A stretch of DNA of 64,000 nt from Paragordius varius (GCA_964247055.1 OZ176050.1:8370001-8434000); one strand, 5' to 3'. Shown: positions 49,914 to 61,499, numbered from the stretch's first letter. Notes: generated by a model not told the origin, from the sequence alone. Program-made: numbers and translations.

Positions 49914-51222
49914 AATGCACCGTTTTGAAAATCCTATAAGATCTATTAAATAATGTTTTGAAATAATCTACATATATGGATCATTTTATTGTCCCTTTTT
50001 TCAAATGCCCCAGGATTAAATCGGTGCGTAGCAGCACGGGATTTACGATAGTTTTAATATAAAACCATATAAATATTTGATGATTAACGAAATTTAAATA
50101 TTTTTTACAAAATTTAAAATAATAGGTTCCTATACATTAAAATAATTAAAATTATTCTTTAATTTAAACTAATGACGTTTTATGACCACACAGATCTTTC
50201 AAACAGCGACAAAATCCAACAGCTACACATGAAACACAAATTCCTAACCCATCGGAAAGCATATTTTCAAAATAATTATAATAAATATTAGATAAACTAA
50301 TCAATTAAATTAATAAAGATGATTTATTTTTAAACGGTTGTTTATTTAAGTTTTGTACCAATTTTTGATTTTATTTGCCAACACACGGGTTAAATCTTTT
50401 ACTCCCCTTATCATCATTTTCTAATGCGCTCGCTTTTCAACATTGTAACTAGCTTGCGCTCTGACTTAAATTGGGGACTCCGTATTCCTATTTCCAACTA
50501 TTCTACCAAAAAATACAAGTAAACTATTTATCATATATAATATTTGTTTTTCCAATTCCACATTTTCCCTTAACTATCCGCTTTTACCCTAATTTCTAAT
50601 TATTTATATCATATTATTTTTATCCAATATAGATCCTCATTTTTTCATCTAAAAACGATGTCCTGGAGTTTATCTTTGTGCCTAAATTGGGCGCCTATAT
50701 ATTTTAACAGCTGGCTTTAGTTAATTTAAACCTAATCCCATCATAAAATTATTCTTACCAAATTTTTATGTTAGATTTATAATTAAAGGTTTTAAATCCA
50801 TAATACTTTTTCTTTTGTACGCCATGAAATTTTGGCTACCCCAGAGCATCTGTTTTGAAAGTAGTTTTGGTAAAAATTTATCAAACCCTCTGCTCCTGTA
50901 TTATACTGAAAACCTAAAATTTTTACAGTCTTTTAAATTCTAGAGTCCCGAATATGAATAGCTTCTAAGGATTGGAAGAACAGCTGTATTGAAATCAATG
51001 ATTATTAAAAATTATCTGGTAAATTTATGAAAACTTCTTAATTATTTATATTTTTTAGCCATAAATTACATATATTTGCCTTTTGTATATGTATTTTAAA
51101 AATTTAAAGAAAAAGTTAGTGGCAAAAAAGTTTAAGATGAGGATTTTTTAATAAGTTTTTTTATCATGTGCAGGCCATAGGAAGCATATTTATGAATTTG
51201 GCACAATGCTAATTATCTTCTA
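49914..51222. other. Gene-less AT-rich interval
   Basis: I see no gene or defined element. Pyrimidine-rich stretches near 50400-50700 are unremarkable. Confidence 0.45.
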
Positions 51223-51536
51223 TACCATTTACAGTCCAAATTAACCCTTGAACAATTCAAATTCCACCTCAAAAAATTTAAATTCACCCTAAAAAACATT
51301 TATGTCTTTTTGAACTAATACAACTCATTATTAATATGAAATATATCTTTATGGCATAGTTCATTATTTTTTTATTATTATTTTAATTTTCAACAAAATT
51401 TAAATTTATAATAATATATTAAAATATATGTAATAAAAAACACATAATATATTTGTGGTGAATTTGAATTGTTTAAGGGTAAATTTGAATTGTTCAAGGG
51501 CGATTTAATTGTTCAAGATGAATTTAAAAAATAGTA
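51223..51536. mobile_element. TIR element, Tc1/mariner-like MITE, diverged copy
   Basis: It begins TACCATTT after a TA dinucleotide and has inverted subterminal arms: CCCTTGAACAATTCAAATT on the left, and GAATTTGAATTGTTTAAGGG on the right with further partial copies of the arm behind it. Its start and the CTTGAACAATTCAA motif match the element at 62750-63285. The right terminus is weak (near GTA at 51534). It is non-coding. Confidence 0.5.
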
Positions 51537-52853
51537 TATATTTTTTAATGGCCCTCCAATACTACCCCATAAGGTCCTAAAGTGTTGCTAAGTACATCAA
51601 ATGTTTAACGTAAATATTATTTCTTCAATGTGTTACCAAAATTAAATTTATTTTGCATATCACCAATTACGAATTGTAGATTAATAATAGAGACCCCATA
51701 AGCAACATCGTTGGTTAAATGTAATAAAAGTTGCAACTATATTAAATTGTATCTCTGGACATCAGAGGCACCTATACATTCAAATAAATAATATGTATAT
51801 TATAAAAAGATAAAATTATTACCATTAGTATTCTAAAATTACCGCATTTCCAGGTATAACACCGAAATTCGCACGTGCCTCTTTCAAATATTCATAACAT
51901 TGTTTTACTACCTGGAGAAAATAGCCCTAAAATTGTATAATATACTGACTGACAATAATTTTTATAAAATATATATAATACCTTTCGGGTTATTTTCTTA
52001 ATACAGAGGAATTTAAATTTGTGTCTTTTAAAATACAAATGATATTGGGCTAAAAAGAAAATTATGCATTCCATGGCCTTTGCAGCTTATTTAATAAGCC
52101 TAAGCTTTTAGCCAACAAATATTTTTTCAGTTTATTTGTCAAATGGTTAACAGGTGGCATAAATATTCATTTGTTGCATAATCATACATAAAAATTCAAT
52201 GTATATGGCAAATATTTGATAATTTTTTTACAAATCACCTGTTTGTTTAAAATTTTTCAACATTAACTTTTGGCCGAGAGGTTCTTCAAGTTATGGCAGT
52301 ATTATATATTAACTAGCGTTTGGACCAAAAAATAGCCCAAGATGCTTATTAAAATTTCATTATTGATAAATTATCAGTATGATTCCAACATTTAATATTT
52401 ATTAAAAGGATTTATAAAAATATTTACAAATAAAATTTACAGATATGATTTTACTTTAAATAGAAACGTAAAGATTGCAGTCGGCATTAGAATGATCAAA
52501 TATAGCTGTTTCGAAGAAAAACTATTCTATATGGATATTATAATGAAGCTACTTAACTTAAATGTTTGCCAAATTTTGGGTCCAGTTTGAGCCTAAACGG
52601 AAATTTAATTATTGCTTAAATAATGGTCCTACAAATATTTTTATAATACTATCTTTGGATTTAAAGCATAATAGCATTTTATTAATAAAGCGCCATGAAG
52701 TTTTGCCTTTTTCATTAAGATAAAACAAACCAATTAATTATATTATAAAATTTAAGCCAATGAGAGTTTTTGATTGTTGTTCAAACTCAAAGATTGTTTA
52801 AAATTCTTTCGGCAAAAAAATTAAAGTACGTTTAGTTACTTTACAGAAATGCT

Positions 52854-52907
<54 letters not shown>

Positions 52908-55190
52908 ACTGTGAGCAAAAAAGAGGATCAAAAAAATTAGACAGCTTATGACTAGTGATTTCATTTGTCGCAAAATTATAATTTGTTGACGACCTAGTTT
53001 TTTAAATGTTAAGAAAATCTCGGGCAAAAAGTGAGAATTATGGATAATTTAAAAATGATTTATATGGTTTTTATCTTTTTAGGAGATTTTTTCAATATAT
53101 AAATATAAAATCACATAAATAAGGTTTAAAATCCCAGTTTAAAATGGCGTTTTTCCTTTAACACACCTAAAAGTCAAAATTTATTATAATATATTAAAAT
53201 ATTTTTTAAATTCTTTAATAGCTGAAATGACTATTAAGAATTAACATTTATTTTATACAGTGATATACGTATCCATAAAATTAAAAAATATTGTTTTTTA
53301 TTTTTTCATTTTGTTTCTGGTTTTCTAGTGTCCAAAAATTTATACTGTTTTATTATGGAATCTTACATGAATGGGGTTATAAAAGTAGATTATTTATGCA
53401 AAATAGGATTCAAAACTAGTGGAATATCAACCGACAATTCTTACAAATTCCTGTAACAAGTTTGTAATATTTTACCGAGATATGTACGGATTTTTGGTTG
53501 ATTTTCACTACATGTAAATTTTATTTTGTATTAATTTTTATACTTATACTTCTCGCTCCTCTAAAATACCGTCATAAACCAGATGAAAATGAAAAAATAA
53601 AAGACAATATTTTTAGTTCTATTTTGATATATAAGTTTTTTATTGTAATCTTTAAAAGGATATTAAACCATAATATCTCAACTTTTATTATTATTTTATG
53701 AATTATCCTTTATTGCTTAATTTTCATTTTTGCCCGATTTCAATTTTCTCTCAATATTTCGAAAACTAGGTCGTAAACATAGAAATTTTTACGGCAAATG
53801 AATATGGTCATAAGCTATCTCATTAAAAAATATATTGTTAAATTTTTGTTTTACACATTGTATATATATATATATATATATATACATATATTTGCATAAT
53901 ACTTTATATGCAAAGGTTATAAAAGAACTTTTTGGTAAAAAAATCCAAATAGGATTTGGTAATCCACACTTAAAAATTACTGATCTTTCTTCATCGTATT
54001 TGTTATTTGTCTTTATAATTAGCTAATTAGCTATAATTAGGAAATTTCAAATATTATCTTTTTTTTCAAATTTTTTATGAGGTATGATTCTCAATTTTTT
54101 TGATAAAAAAATGTTGTAGAAACCAACATCAACAATATCTGAAAATTAATTTTTAAGATGGGCACAAACGGGACCCCTAATTCGTAAACGGATAGACGAG
54201 AAAATATATTAATCTACTTTGGAAAAAGCTTTGAAAAACATTGCCAATACAAATAAAATGGCATCGATAATATGGTAGATAATTAGAGGCCACAACAAAT
54301 TTGCACGAATCTAATAAAAATAATGAATTATATTAGATTAATTTACTTGATATTTTACAATGGTTTGGTTTAATTAGTCCAATAAAAATTGATTTTATAC
54401 GAACGAATCCTAAAAATATAAAAAAAATATTTTTTTTTAAAGACAACCATACTTTTTAAATCTTTATTATAAATATAACTGATTTCAAAGTTTGGCACAT
54501 TTGATTATTTTAAAATTTTTATTATTTATTATATAACAAAAATTAAGGTTTAAAAAGTATAGTTGTCTTTTTAAAAAATTATTTGTCTCTTTATTTTTAA
54601 GTTGTTTCCGTATAACTTCAATTTTTAGTGTATAAGTGAACCTTTGTAAGTAACTACGTTAAATTGTTCGAACGGAACTGGAAAATGCATTATTGAAAAT
54701 TAATTAATATAAAAAAATTAAACTATATGTTGTTTTCCTATAAACCCTCCGTGGCTGTATAAAAGGTATGTTTTATGAAGTAAACTTTGACACTGTGATA
54801 ACATTATTGCGACTCGACTCGCTAAACTTTAGACATCAATATTTGACATATTTAATTTAAAATTTTAGATATTTCATAATCTATAAAATATTTCATTCTA
54901 CAACAATAGCATATTCAATTTGAAATTTAATATTAATATTAAGGCTGTCGCCACTTATTATTATATTTTTATAAATGGTTAATAATCCCATAAATTTGTT
55001 TATTATTTATGACAGTAAAAAAATGATTTAATAAAAATTGCTACTTTTCCCTCGGTTCCTTAAAATTAATAATTATTGCATTTTGAATAGAAAATTATTT
55101 TATTTCTACATTATATTGCTAACAATAAGGATTTTACGGCTTAGTATAGTGAAGTACTTCCTATCGTCAATATAGAAAGATTTGTGGAAG
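51537..55190. other. Gene-less AT-rich interval
   Basis: No supported gene. Open frames here are short and Phe/Ile/Tyr-rich. A near-inverted pair of similar AT-rich segments lies near 54410-54460 and 54555-54600 (both include the motif of AGACAACCATACTTTTTAAA or its inverse) and could be a decayed foldback repeat. Confidence 0.4.
52857..52908. repeat. (TA)n(TG)n compound microsatellite
   Basis: About 40 bp of TA run into TG repeats. A second TA tract lies at 53860-53884. Confidence 0.9.
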
Positions 55191-55271
55191 TGTTGAGTTA
55201 GATCCTACTTTCGTGGACACAAACGCACCTATATAATTGTAAATACTCATAACTCTTTGTGATTAATACAT

Positions 55272-55399
55272 ATGCAAATTTTTATATATTTTGTAATGCT
55301 ATAGTTTTTGTGAGATTTGCATTGTCTTATTTTTATATTTTTGTATTATATTATATATCCATTTGTTACTCGAAATTTTATTGTTACCAGCATGCAAAT
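55272..55399. promoter_or_regulatory. Three POU octamers in the 5' LTR of the short LTR element
   Basis: Perfect octamers lie at 55272-55279 (ATGCAAAT), 55315-55322 (ATTTGCAT) and 55392-55399 (ATGCAAAT), just upstream of a TATA-like box near 55419. The same three, in the same order and orientation, occur in the 3' LTR at 56520-56527, 56569-56576 and 56635-56642. Their conservation between diverged LTRs shows that the source element carried them. Binding by POU factors is inferred. Confidence 0.6.
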
Positions 55400-56207
55400 T
55401 ATGTTCACTTAAAAATAGTATATATATAGAGTACAAAAAATTCAATAAATATCTTTCAAGTTTTACGTTTTATACCTTTGTTACCTTCTTGAATCTGGTG
55501 GCCAAGCGAATCCCAACTAATCTAACAACTAATCTAACATAACGGTGGAGCTCTCACCGAGTAAACTTGGATGGTGGATATAAAGTCCAAAGTGCAACAA
55601 CCATGACAATGTCAATTACCAATATCACCAACATGTCCACCAAAATAAATATAATGATAATACCAATTATAACAATGGTAATAATTTTAATCGATTACAA
55701 CAATCAAAACCTCGGACACATTCGCGCAAGGGTTATGGGAGTATTCATGGGCCAAGCAAATGTCCCGCCTGGAAACGCAATTGCAAATGGGCAAAACCCA
55801 ACCACTTCGCTAAAATGTGTAGATCAAAAAACGCTGCTAAGAGTGTGTTCAACCGCTAGATCCATAGAAAAGCAATGCCAACCGCCAGCGCACTGAAAGC
55901 GAACGGGCTAAGAATCTGTAGCGACTCTAGAATCACGATCAAATGGCTGCAGTCACAGCATTCAACATTTGATGGTTGGCAAGTAAGATTGGCGCGCACA
56001 AGCTTTTAATAAGATTGATCTGTAAGACGTTTACCTCCCCAGGCCGATGGCTAAAGAGTCGCAACACCCTCTACAATTTCAACGAAAAGAGGATGCTTCC
56101 GTTACAAAACCGTTCAGATTCCCCACAGCGCCGATAATATTTCAGTGCGACTGGACCAGTTTAACAAGAAATGGTCCAGGATGGCGTGAGGCATAGAAAT
56201 GAAACGC

Positions 56208-56486
56208 GTTGACACACACAACACAGGATGTTATCTTTCAAATTATGATTCGTCGACACACACAACACATGATGTTATCTTTCAAACTATGATGTAACTT
56301 ATGCAAATATTCGTCGACAAACCCAACACATGATGTAATCTTCCAAACTATGATTCGTCGACACACAACACATGATGTTATCTTTCAAACTATGATTCGT
56401 CGACACACAACACATGTTGTTTCAAACTATGATGTTACTTATTATTCGTCGACAGACCCAACACATGATGTTATCTTTCAAACTGG
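56208..56486. repeat. Minisatellite, six units of about 42-60 bp
   Basis: Six tandem copies built on GTCGACACACAACACATGATG followed by TTATCTTTCAAACTATGATTC. Units vary in length through small insertions (two contain an extra ACTTAT piece). It lies inside the short LTR element just before its 3' LTR. Confidence 0.9.
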
Positions 56487-59253
56487 TATTATTTCTCTAA
56501 GGGTGAAGTGATGATACATATGCAAATTTTAAATATATATTTTGTATGTATGCTATAGTTTTTGTGAGATTTGCATTGTCTTATTTTTATATTTTTGTAT
56601 TATATATCCATTTGTTATCGAATTTTATTGTTATATGCAAATTATGTTCACTTAAAAACAGTATATATATAGAGTAAAAAAAACCGAATAAATATCTTTC
56701 AAGTTTTACGACTTAAACTTTTGCTACCTTTTTACAGTGATACCCCTAGTTAATGTTGATTGTAGCTTCAAGCAAATAGTTAGTATATATTTCTTATATT
56801 GTGAGAACACAGACACATGTTTGATTTTGGTATTTATAAATGTTTTCTTTGTAAATATAACTCTACTTCTATTATTGGCGCGGCAATGAACCTGGCAAAA
56901 ATTTCTCTTGAAAGCTTTGATGAAAAGGAAAATTTTGACCTATACGTTTTATACATTCAGCGAATGCTAGCTGCAAAAAACATTAGGCAAGCGACAACAA
57001 TGCAAGACGTTATTTCTCGCTTACGCAAGAATGTCGGTCTCAAAGAAATTCGATCAATTCCTTTTCCTCGCTTGATAATACCTCCTGGACATCATTGCAG
57101 CGGGCAGGAAATATAACGAATCGAATAGGACAAATATATTCCAGGCCAGATTTTATTTCGTAAAACTTCATCGGAAAGAAAATGAAACATTTACGGAATT
57201 CTTTTTACGAGTCAAAAACGAAGCCGCAAATCCAAGCTTGACGTCGATGAAAAAATGCGCGACGCGTTCATTGCAGGCCTGGGAGTGGAAAAATTAGAAT
57301 TAGATCTGTTTTCTAGATTCCCCGACGCCATGTGGCAAAACGAAACTGCCTAAAACAAATAGTAGACATTGCTCTCAACTATCAAAAAGCACATCAACTA
57401 ACAACAATAGGCCAGATATTGCAGACTACAGCTCGGAAATACCAAAACAAGTGTCGATTCTGCGGGTTAGGTCATGCACCCGGCAGATGCCCAGCTTCGG
57501 ACAAGCAATGTTATAAGTGCCAAGGCTGGAATCACTTCCAATACTGTAAGAAGAAAAGGATTAGCAACGTAGCATGTCGAATGTGGAACCACCCCCAAGA
57601 TAACAATAATAATTAATTGTAAGCCAATACACATCATTATAGACACTGGTTCAAGTGTATCTATAATTAATTGTCAAGCGTGGGAAAAAAATTGGAGAGC
57701 CCGAGTTGAAACAAACAGGCCCAGATTTGTATAGCTATGGTGGACAAAGAATCAATTCCAAGGATAAGTGTACGCCTGGGTAAAATGATGAGATGGTGAA
57801 ACAAAATCTTTGGCGTGTATGGTTGTAAGCGGCAAGAATGCCCCAGCGATTCTTGGTTGTGGCTACAAAAATTCCCGAATGCTATAAAACAGTTGATAAA
57901 TTGTCGTAAATGTTTTAATAATAGTATATTTGAGGAAATTTCACTTGTTAATAAATTTAATTCATTTTGTTAAAAGTTAGGGTGTTTCACTGGAACCCCT
58001 ATCAAACTTTTTTTAAAAAACAATACAAAACCAAAAATTTTTAAGTGTCGCCGCATCCCGATTCCGTTAAAAGAAAAAAGCGACTCTGAAATTAAGAGAT
58101 TTTTAGAAGCGGACATAATCAAACCATTAGACCCTACGACTGAGAAACTAACCTGGGCCACCCATATTGTTTGTATAACAAAAGCGAATGGTGCCTTAAG
58201 GTTATGTGCAGATTATCGTGTTACAATAGATCCACATCTAGTAGATGACAGTCATAAAATACCGACATTTAACGAATTAGTTTCCAAAATAGGATTAGGA
58301 TAATCATTTTAGGTAATCGATTTCAAAGAGAATATCTGCAATTGCCAATAGATCAAGAAAGTCAAAAGTTACTAACAATTACCACCCCCCTAAGGTATTT
58401 ACATATAAAAGGCTTCCCTTTGGCCTAACAAGCGCCTCCTGCATTTTTCAAAGATTAATGTATAAGATTTTAGGTGACTGCCCAGGAACAGCTGTATATT
58501 TAGACGATATTTTAATAACAGGAAAAAACCGAAACGAACATAAAAGAAACTTAGAAAAGGTATGTAGGCGTCTAGACGAATCTGGCTTAAAATTAAGTAA
58601 AAGCAAAACTAAAACTTTTTCAACCGTCTGTAAACTATTTAGGATATGTTATAACAAAAAACGGCATATCACCAGCCGCCGATAAAGTTAGAGCCATACA
58701 AGACTTCCCAACACCCACTGACAAAACAACACTTAAGTTCTTCTTAGGCTTAATAAATTTTCACACACGATTCCTCCCCAAATTGCATGGAAGTTTGGCC
58801 ATATTTCACGACCTAAGCAGTTATAAAAAAACCTTAGATATGGACCATAAACCATGAGGACTGTTTTAACAGAGCCAAAAATTTAATATGTCACACTGTG
58901 AAACTACCGTTCAACCCTGAGTTACCAATAATAATCGAAATAGACGCCTCGAATAAAGACGGAGCAGTGGTACTACGGACAACACAGGAGGGCATAAATA
59001 AACCCATTGCCTACGCATCTAAAAATGGTCTAAACCCGAAGAAAATTATTCAGTGATAGAAAAGTAATCACAAGCCATACTTTTCGCTTTTGAAAAATTT
59101 AAAAATTACGAGGAAGGAGTTTGAGCTGCGTACTGATCACAAACCACTAATAAAGCTGTTTGGAAATAATCGTAAACTAGACCAAATAAATAATTCCATA
59201 TCACGTTGGATATATAAAGCTAGCGAAAATTACAATCTTCGGTACATTAAAAG

Positions 59254-59279
59254 CCACGAAAGTAGGATCTAACTTAACA
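59254..59279 (-). repeat. Inverted copy of the Gypsy LTR start
   Basis: These 26 bp match the reverse complement of the 5' LTR start (55191-55216) at 25 positions and end exactly at the LTR terminus (…TTAACA). They join RNase H sequence on one side and unrelated sequence leading to the host fragment on the other. Confidence 0.85.
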
Positions 59280-59300
59280 TCCCTACAATACATAGCAATA

Positions 59301-59575
59301 TTATAAAAGCCAGGAGTTGTCCTCAACAACATACAGGTTAACGCATGTCGTGTTTGATGTTTCTAAAATTTGCTCCAATGTTTTAATCACGTCCTTTGAA
59401 TCAACTTTGCTATGTGGCAAACCAACATGATCTATCCAACCAACATAGAATTCAGAATTGATTAGAGGTCCGGGCGGTTCTACTGCTCTCTGCTTGGCAA
59501 AAGCTTCATTTACATTGCCACCGGTTCCGAAATCAATTGTAGCAGACCCTTGTTTTAATTGTAAATAAACGACTC
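59301..59575 (-). pseudogene. Captured fragment of a GH35 beta-galactosidase (GLB1-like) gene
   Basis: The minus-strand reading contains ATIDFGTGGNVNEAFAKQR, then EPPGPLINSEFYVGWIDHVG and LPHSKVDSKD, ending near VNLY. This matches, from memory, the animal lysosomal beta-galactosidase segment around 'VDFGTGSNITDAFLSQRK...GPLINSEFYTGWLDHWG...SVNLYMF'. The catalytic nucleophile Glu in NSEFY (codon 59451-59453) is kept. Family enzymes remove terminal beta-galactose in lysosomes; this piece covers only some 80 of about 650 residues and cannot act as an enzyme. It lies antisense inside the Gypsy fossil. Similarity fades near a possible splice acceptor (about 59551) and after NLY, so it may be one genomic exon with intron edges rather than cDNA. 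Confidence 0.8.
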
Positions 59576-59810
59576 GGATTACTCTCATAAGAAATCAGAG
59601 ATGATAACAAAATCATCCGAAAACACGCCGATCAACTGAGACCAAGAGAAGGAAGCGAAAAATAATGGGAAAGACAACTTCATTCGAAGACTCCACCATG
59701 GCATGACCTATATGTCAGGTGCCCTACTGCCACGATCGAAGCCACGACATTACCTCAGCCCCAACCCTCGAAATCCATCATTGAGTCACCATCCCAATAA
59801 CACCCACCAT

Positions 59811-59882
59811 AGCACCTACCACTGGCATTCACACAGCACCTACCACTGACACTCACACAGCACCTACCACTGACACTCTCAC
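59811..59882. repeat. 24-bp tandem repeat, three copies
   Basis: The unit AGCACCTACCACTGACACTC followed by ACAC is repeated three times with a few changes, between the end of pol and the 3' LTR. The unit length is a multiple of three. Confidence 0.9.
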
Positions 59883-59948
59883 AGAACGGCGATACCCTAC
59901 ACGAATCCGACACCCACCAGATAAATATCAAGGACAGGGAAAAAGTGA

Positions 59949-61475
59949 TGTTAAGTTAGATCCTATTTTGGTGGACACAAACGCACCTATATAATTGTAA
60001 ACACTTATAACTCTTTGTGATACACCTAGGGTTGTGATTTTGACCCCCTTTTTTCGAAAAAGGAGGTCCGACCTAGGTCATACCATATGTTATTGCCAAT
60101 GATAAATAACTACATACATAAATACTTGATTAAAATACATAGAAAAGGTTTTTACATAAAGTATATATTTTTTTTAAATTATACTTCCTATCCTGATAAT
60201 GTAAATTTCTACAATTGACGATCTTTGGAATCATACATAAAGACTTATAGAAAGTTTCAAATCACAGAAAGCTAAGACTAACAAGAAAATATGGATTTAT
60301 TGAACCTATTTATGCTCTAATTATTTAGATTGTGTAAAAACGAGTCTTGTCCATGAACTTAAAGTTAACAAAAAAAATTTTATATTGGAAATTTCTTATA
60401 CGATTTATTAGAATATATAATCGTGCTCACTACATTTAAAATTACAATAATCTTAAGTTTAATATATTCTTTCATCAAATTATTTAAAATATGACATTGG
60501 CATTTATATATTGGATATATTAATCAAATTTTCAGCAGCCTTCATGTTCGCTGCGGTCACAATGGCATTAATTATTTTAACGAATATCTTTTATTAGTTT
60601 CATTATGTTATAGATACATTCAGTCTTACTATGATAAGATGTGTCAATAGTAAAAAAATAATTTTATATCCTTGGCCAATAAATAATATTAATTTGCTTC
60701 CTACGAATATTGGTAAAGGGATCGACGATTAATGAAATATTATTTTTACATATTCCAATAACTTCTATTTTTATATTTTCATAACACAAATCTAGAAATT
60801 CATTGATCTGTTTTTTATTTGGAATAGCATAATTAGGTTTAAACTATGAATGAAACTTCGTAAATGTTTATTTTCAACTATGTTAAGAGTTGAGGATATA
60901 AAAATAAATTTTGCTAAATGTTTGGCTAATTTCTCTTAAAAACAAAAATTTTTAATCCTAAACTTAAGAAATTAAATAATTAGCTTGCTTTCGACCATCA
61001 CCCTCTGTCATATAATTTATTTCATGAACTTCTTTTAGATATTTCTTCATTCGGTTTTTATTTAAATATATAAATATATATATAGTGTAATTGCATTTCT
61101 TGCATGTAACTTGATTTTTTGGTCTAAAAATTTCCAAGGTTAATTTCATTATGATATAGGAAGTAAAGAAAAGATGTGTATCATATGATATTTAAAACAA
61201 AATAATACATATATAGATAATATAAGGTTTTGTTTTGCTAAAAATTGTAAAATTAAAAAAATAAAAAATTAAAAAAAATTGACCTAGGTCATTTTTTTTC
61301 GTGGTCATGACCATAGTCATGACCTAGGTCATGACCCTAGGTCAATGACTAATGGGCACAACCCTAGATACACCTAGTTAATGTTAATTGTAGCTTCAAG
61401 CAAAATAGTTAGTACAGACACATGTTTGATTTATTTAATAAATGTTTTCTTTGTGATATAAATCTACTTGTATTA
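59949..61475 (+). repeat. 3' LTR of the Gypsy fossil, split by a hAT element
   Basis: The LTR begins TGTTAAGTTAGATCC after a purine tract and resumes after the hAT insertion with CTAGTTAATGTTAATTGTAG, ending at TATTA (61475). Without the insertion it is about 180 bp and aligns with the 5' LTR pieces. Confidence 0.8.
60027..61366 (-). mobile_element. hAT transposon (1.34 kb) with BED and DUF659 remains
   Basis: Perfect 10-bp inverted ends TAGGGTTGTG/CACAACCCTA and a perfect 8-bp duplication GATACACC (60019-60026, 61367-61374) make this a clear hAT insertion into the Gypsy 3' LTR. The minus strand encodes a BED-type zinc finger (CKKC...KKYLKEVH, open 61149-60964). It continues lower down to IVDPFTNIRRKQINII and FTIDTSYHSKTECIYNIM (about 60730-60590), which match the DUF659 region of hAT transposases. 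There are stops, and the C-terminal dimerisation domain is missing, so it is internally deleted and dead. Arrays of GACCTAGGTC/GGTCATGACC palindromes sit just inside the ends. It shares ends with 45159-45841. Confidence 0.85.
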
Positions 61476-61499
61476 GGAATAAAAGCTATATAAATCCAT

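Larger units (their letters stand above)
55264..56736 (+). mobile_element. Short non-autonomous LTR element nested in the 5' LTR
   Basis: Two direct repeats of about 225 bp (55264-55492 and 56512-56736) flank about 1 kb, and the 5-bp duplication GTGAT lies on both sides (55259-55263, 56737-56741). Each LTR has three octamers, a TATATATAGAG TATA-like box and AATAAA. The interior holds a degraded Gypsy-like zinc-knuckle stretch near 55745-55830 and a minisatellite, but no recognisable pol. This is the layout of a TRIM-like or internally reduced Gypsy derivative. It is broken and non-autonomous, and younger than its host LTR. Confidence 0.75.
55191..56874 (+). repeat. 5' LTR of the Gypsy fossil, split by a second LTR element
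   Basis: The LTR start (55191-55263) and its remainder (56742-56874) are separated by the 1.47-kb element at 55264-56736. The pieces match the 3' LTR in sequence and order (…CTCTTTGTGAT then …CTAGTTAATGTT). Without the insertion the LTR would be about 200 bp. Confidence 0.8.
55191..61475 (+). mobile_element. Gypsy/Mag-type LTR retrotransposon fossil with nested insertions
   Basis: A broken LTR retrotransposon, bounded by direct LTRs that start TGTTRAGTTAGATCCTA and by an imperfect 5-bp target duplication (GGAAG/GGAAT). The parts seen in order are gag (from about 56880), two CCHC zinc knuckles (about 57451-57550), retropepsin with DTGS (about 57642), reverse transcriptase with YLDD (about 58497-58508), RNase H (about 58937-59245), a captured host segment (about 59280-59590), the tail of pol (about 59600-59690), a purine tract before 59949, and the 3' LTR. 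The wording of gag and pol resembles the Mag lineage of Gypsy. It is interrupted many times and is not whole. The two LTRs have clearly diverged, so it is fairly old, and younger elements sit inside each LTR. Confidence 0.85.

Noticed and set aside
57970-58161. Minus-strand open frame inside the Gypsy fossil
   Set aside because: It is the complement of pol sequence and has no motif of its own.
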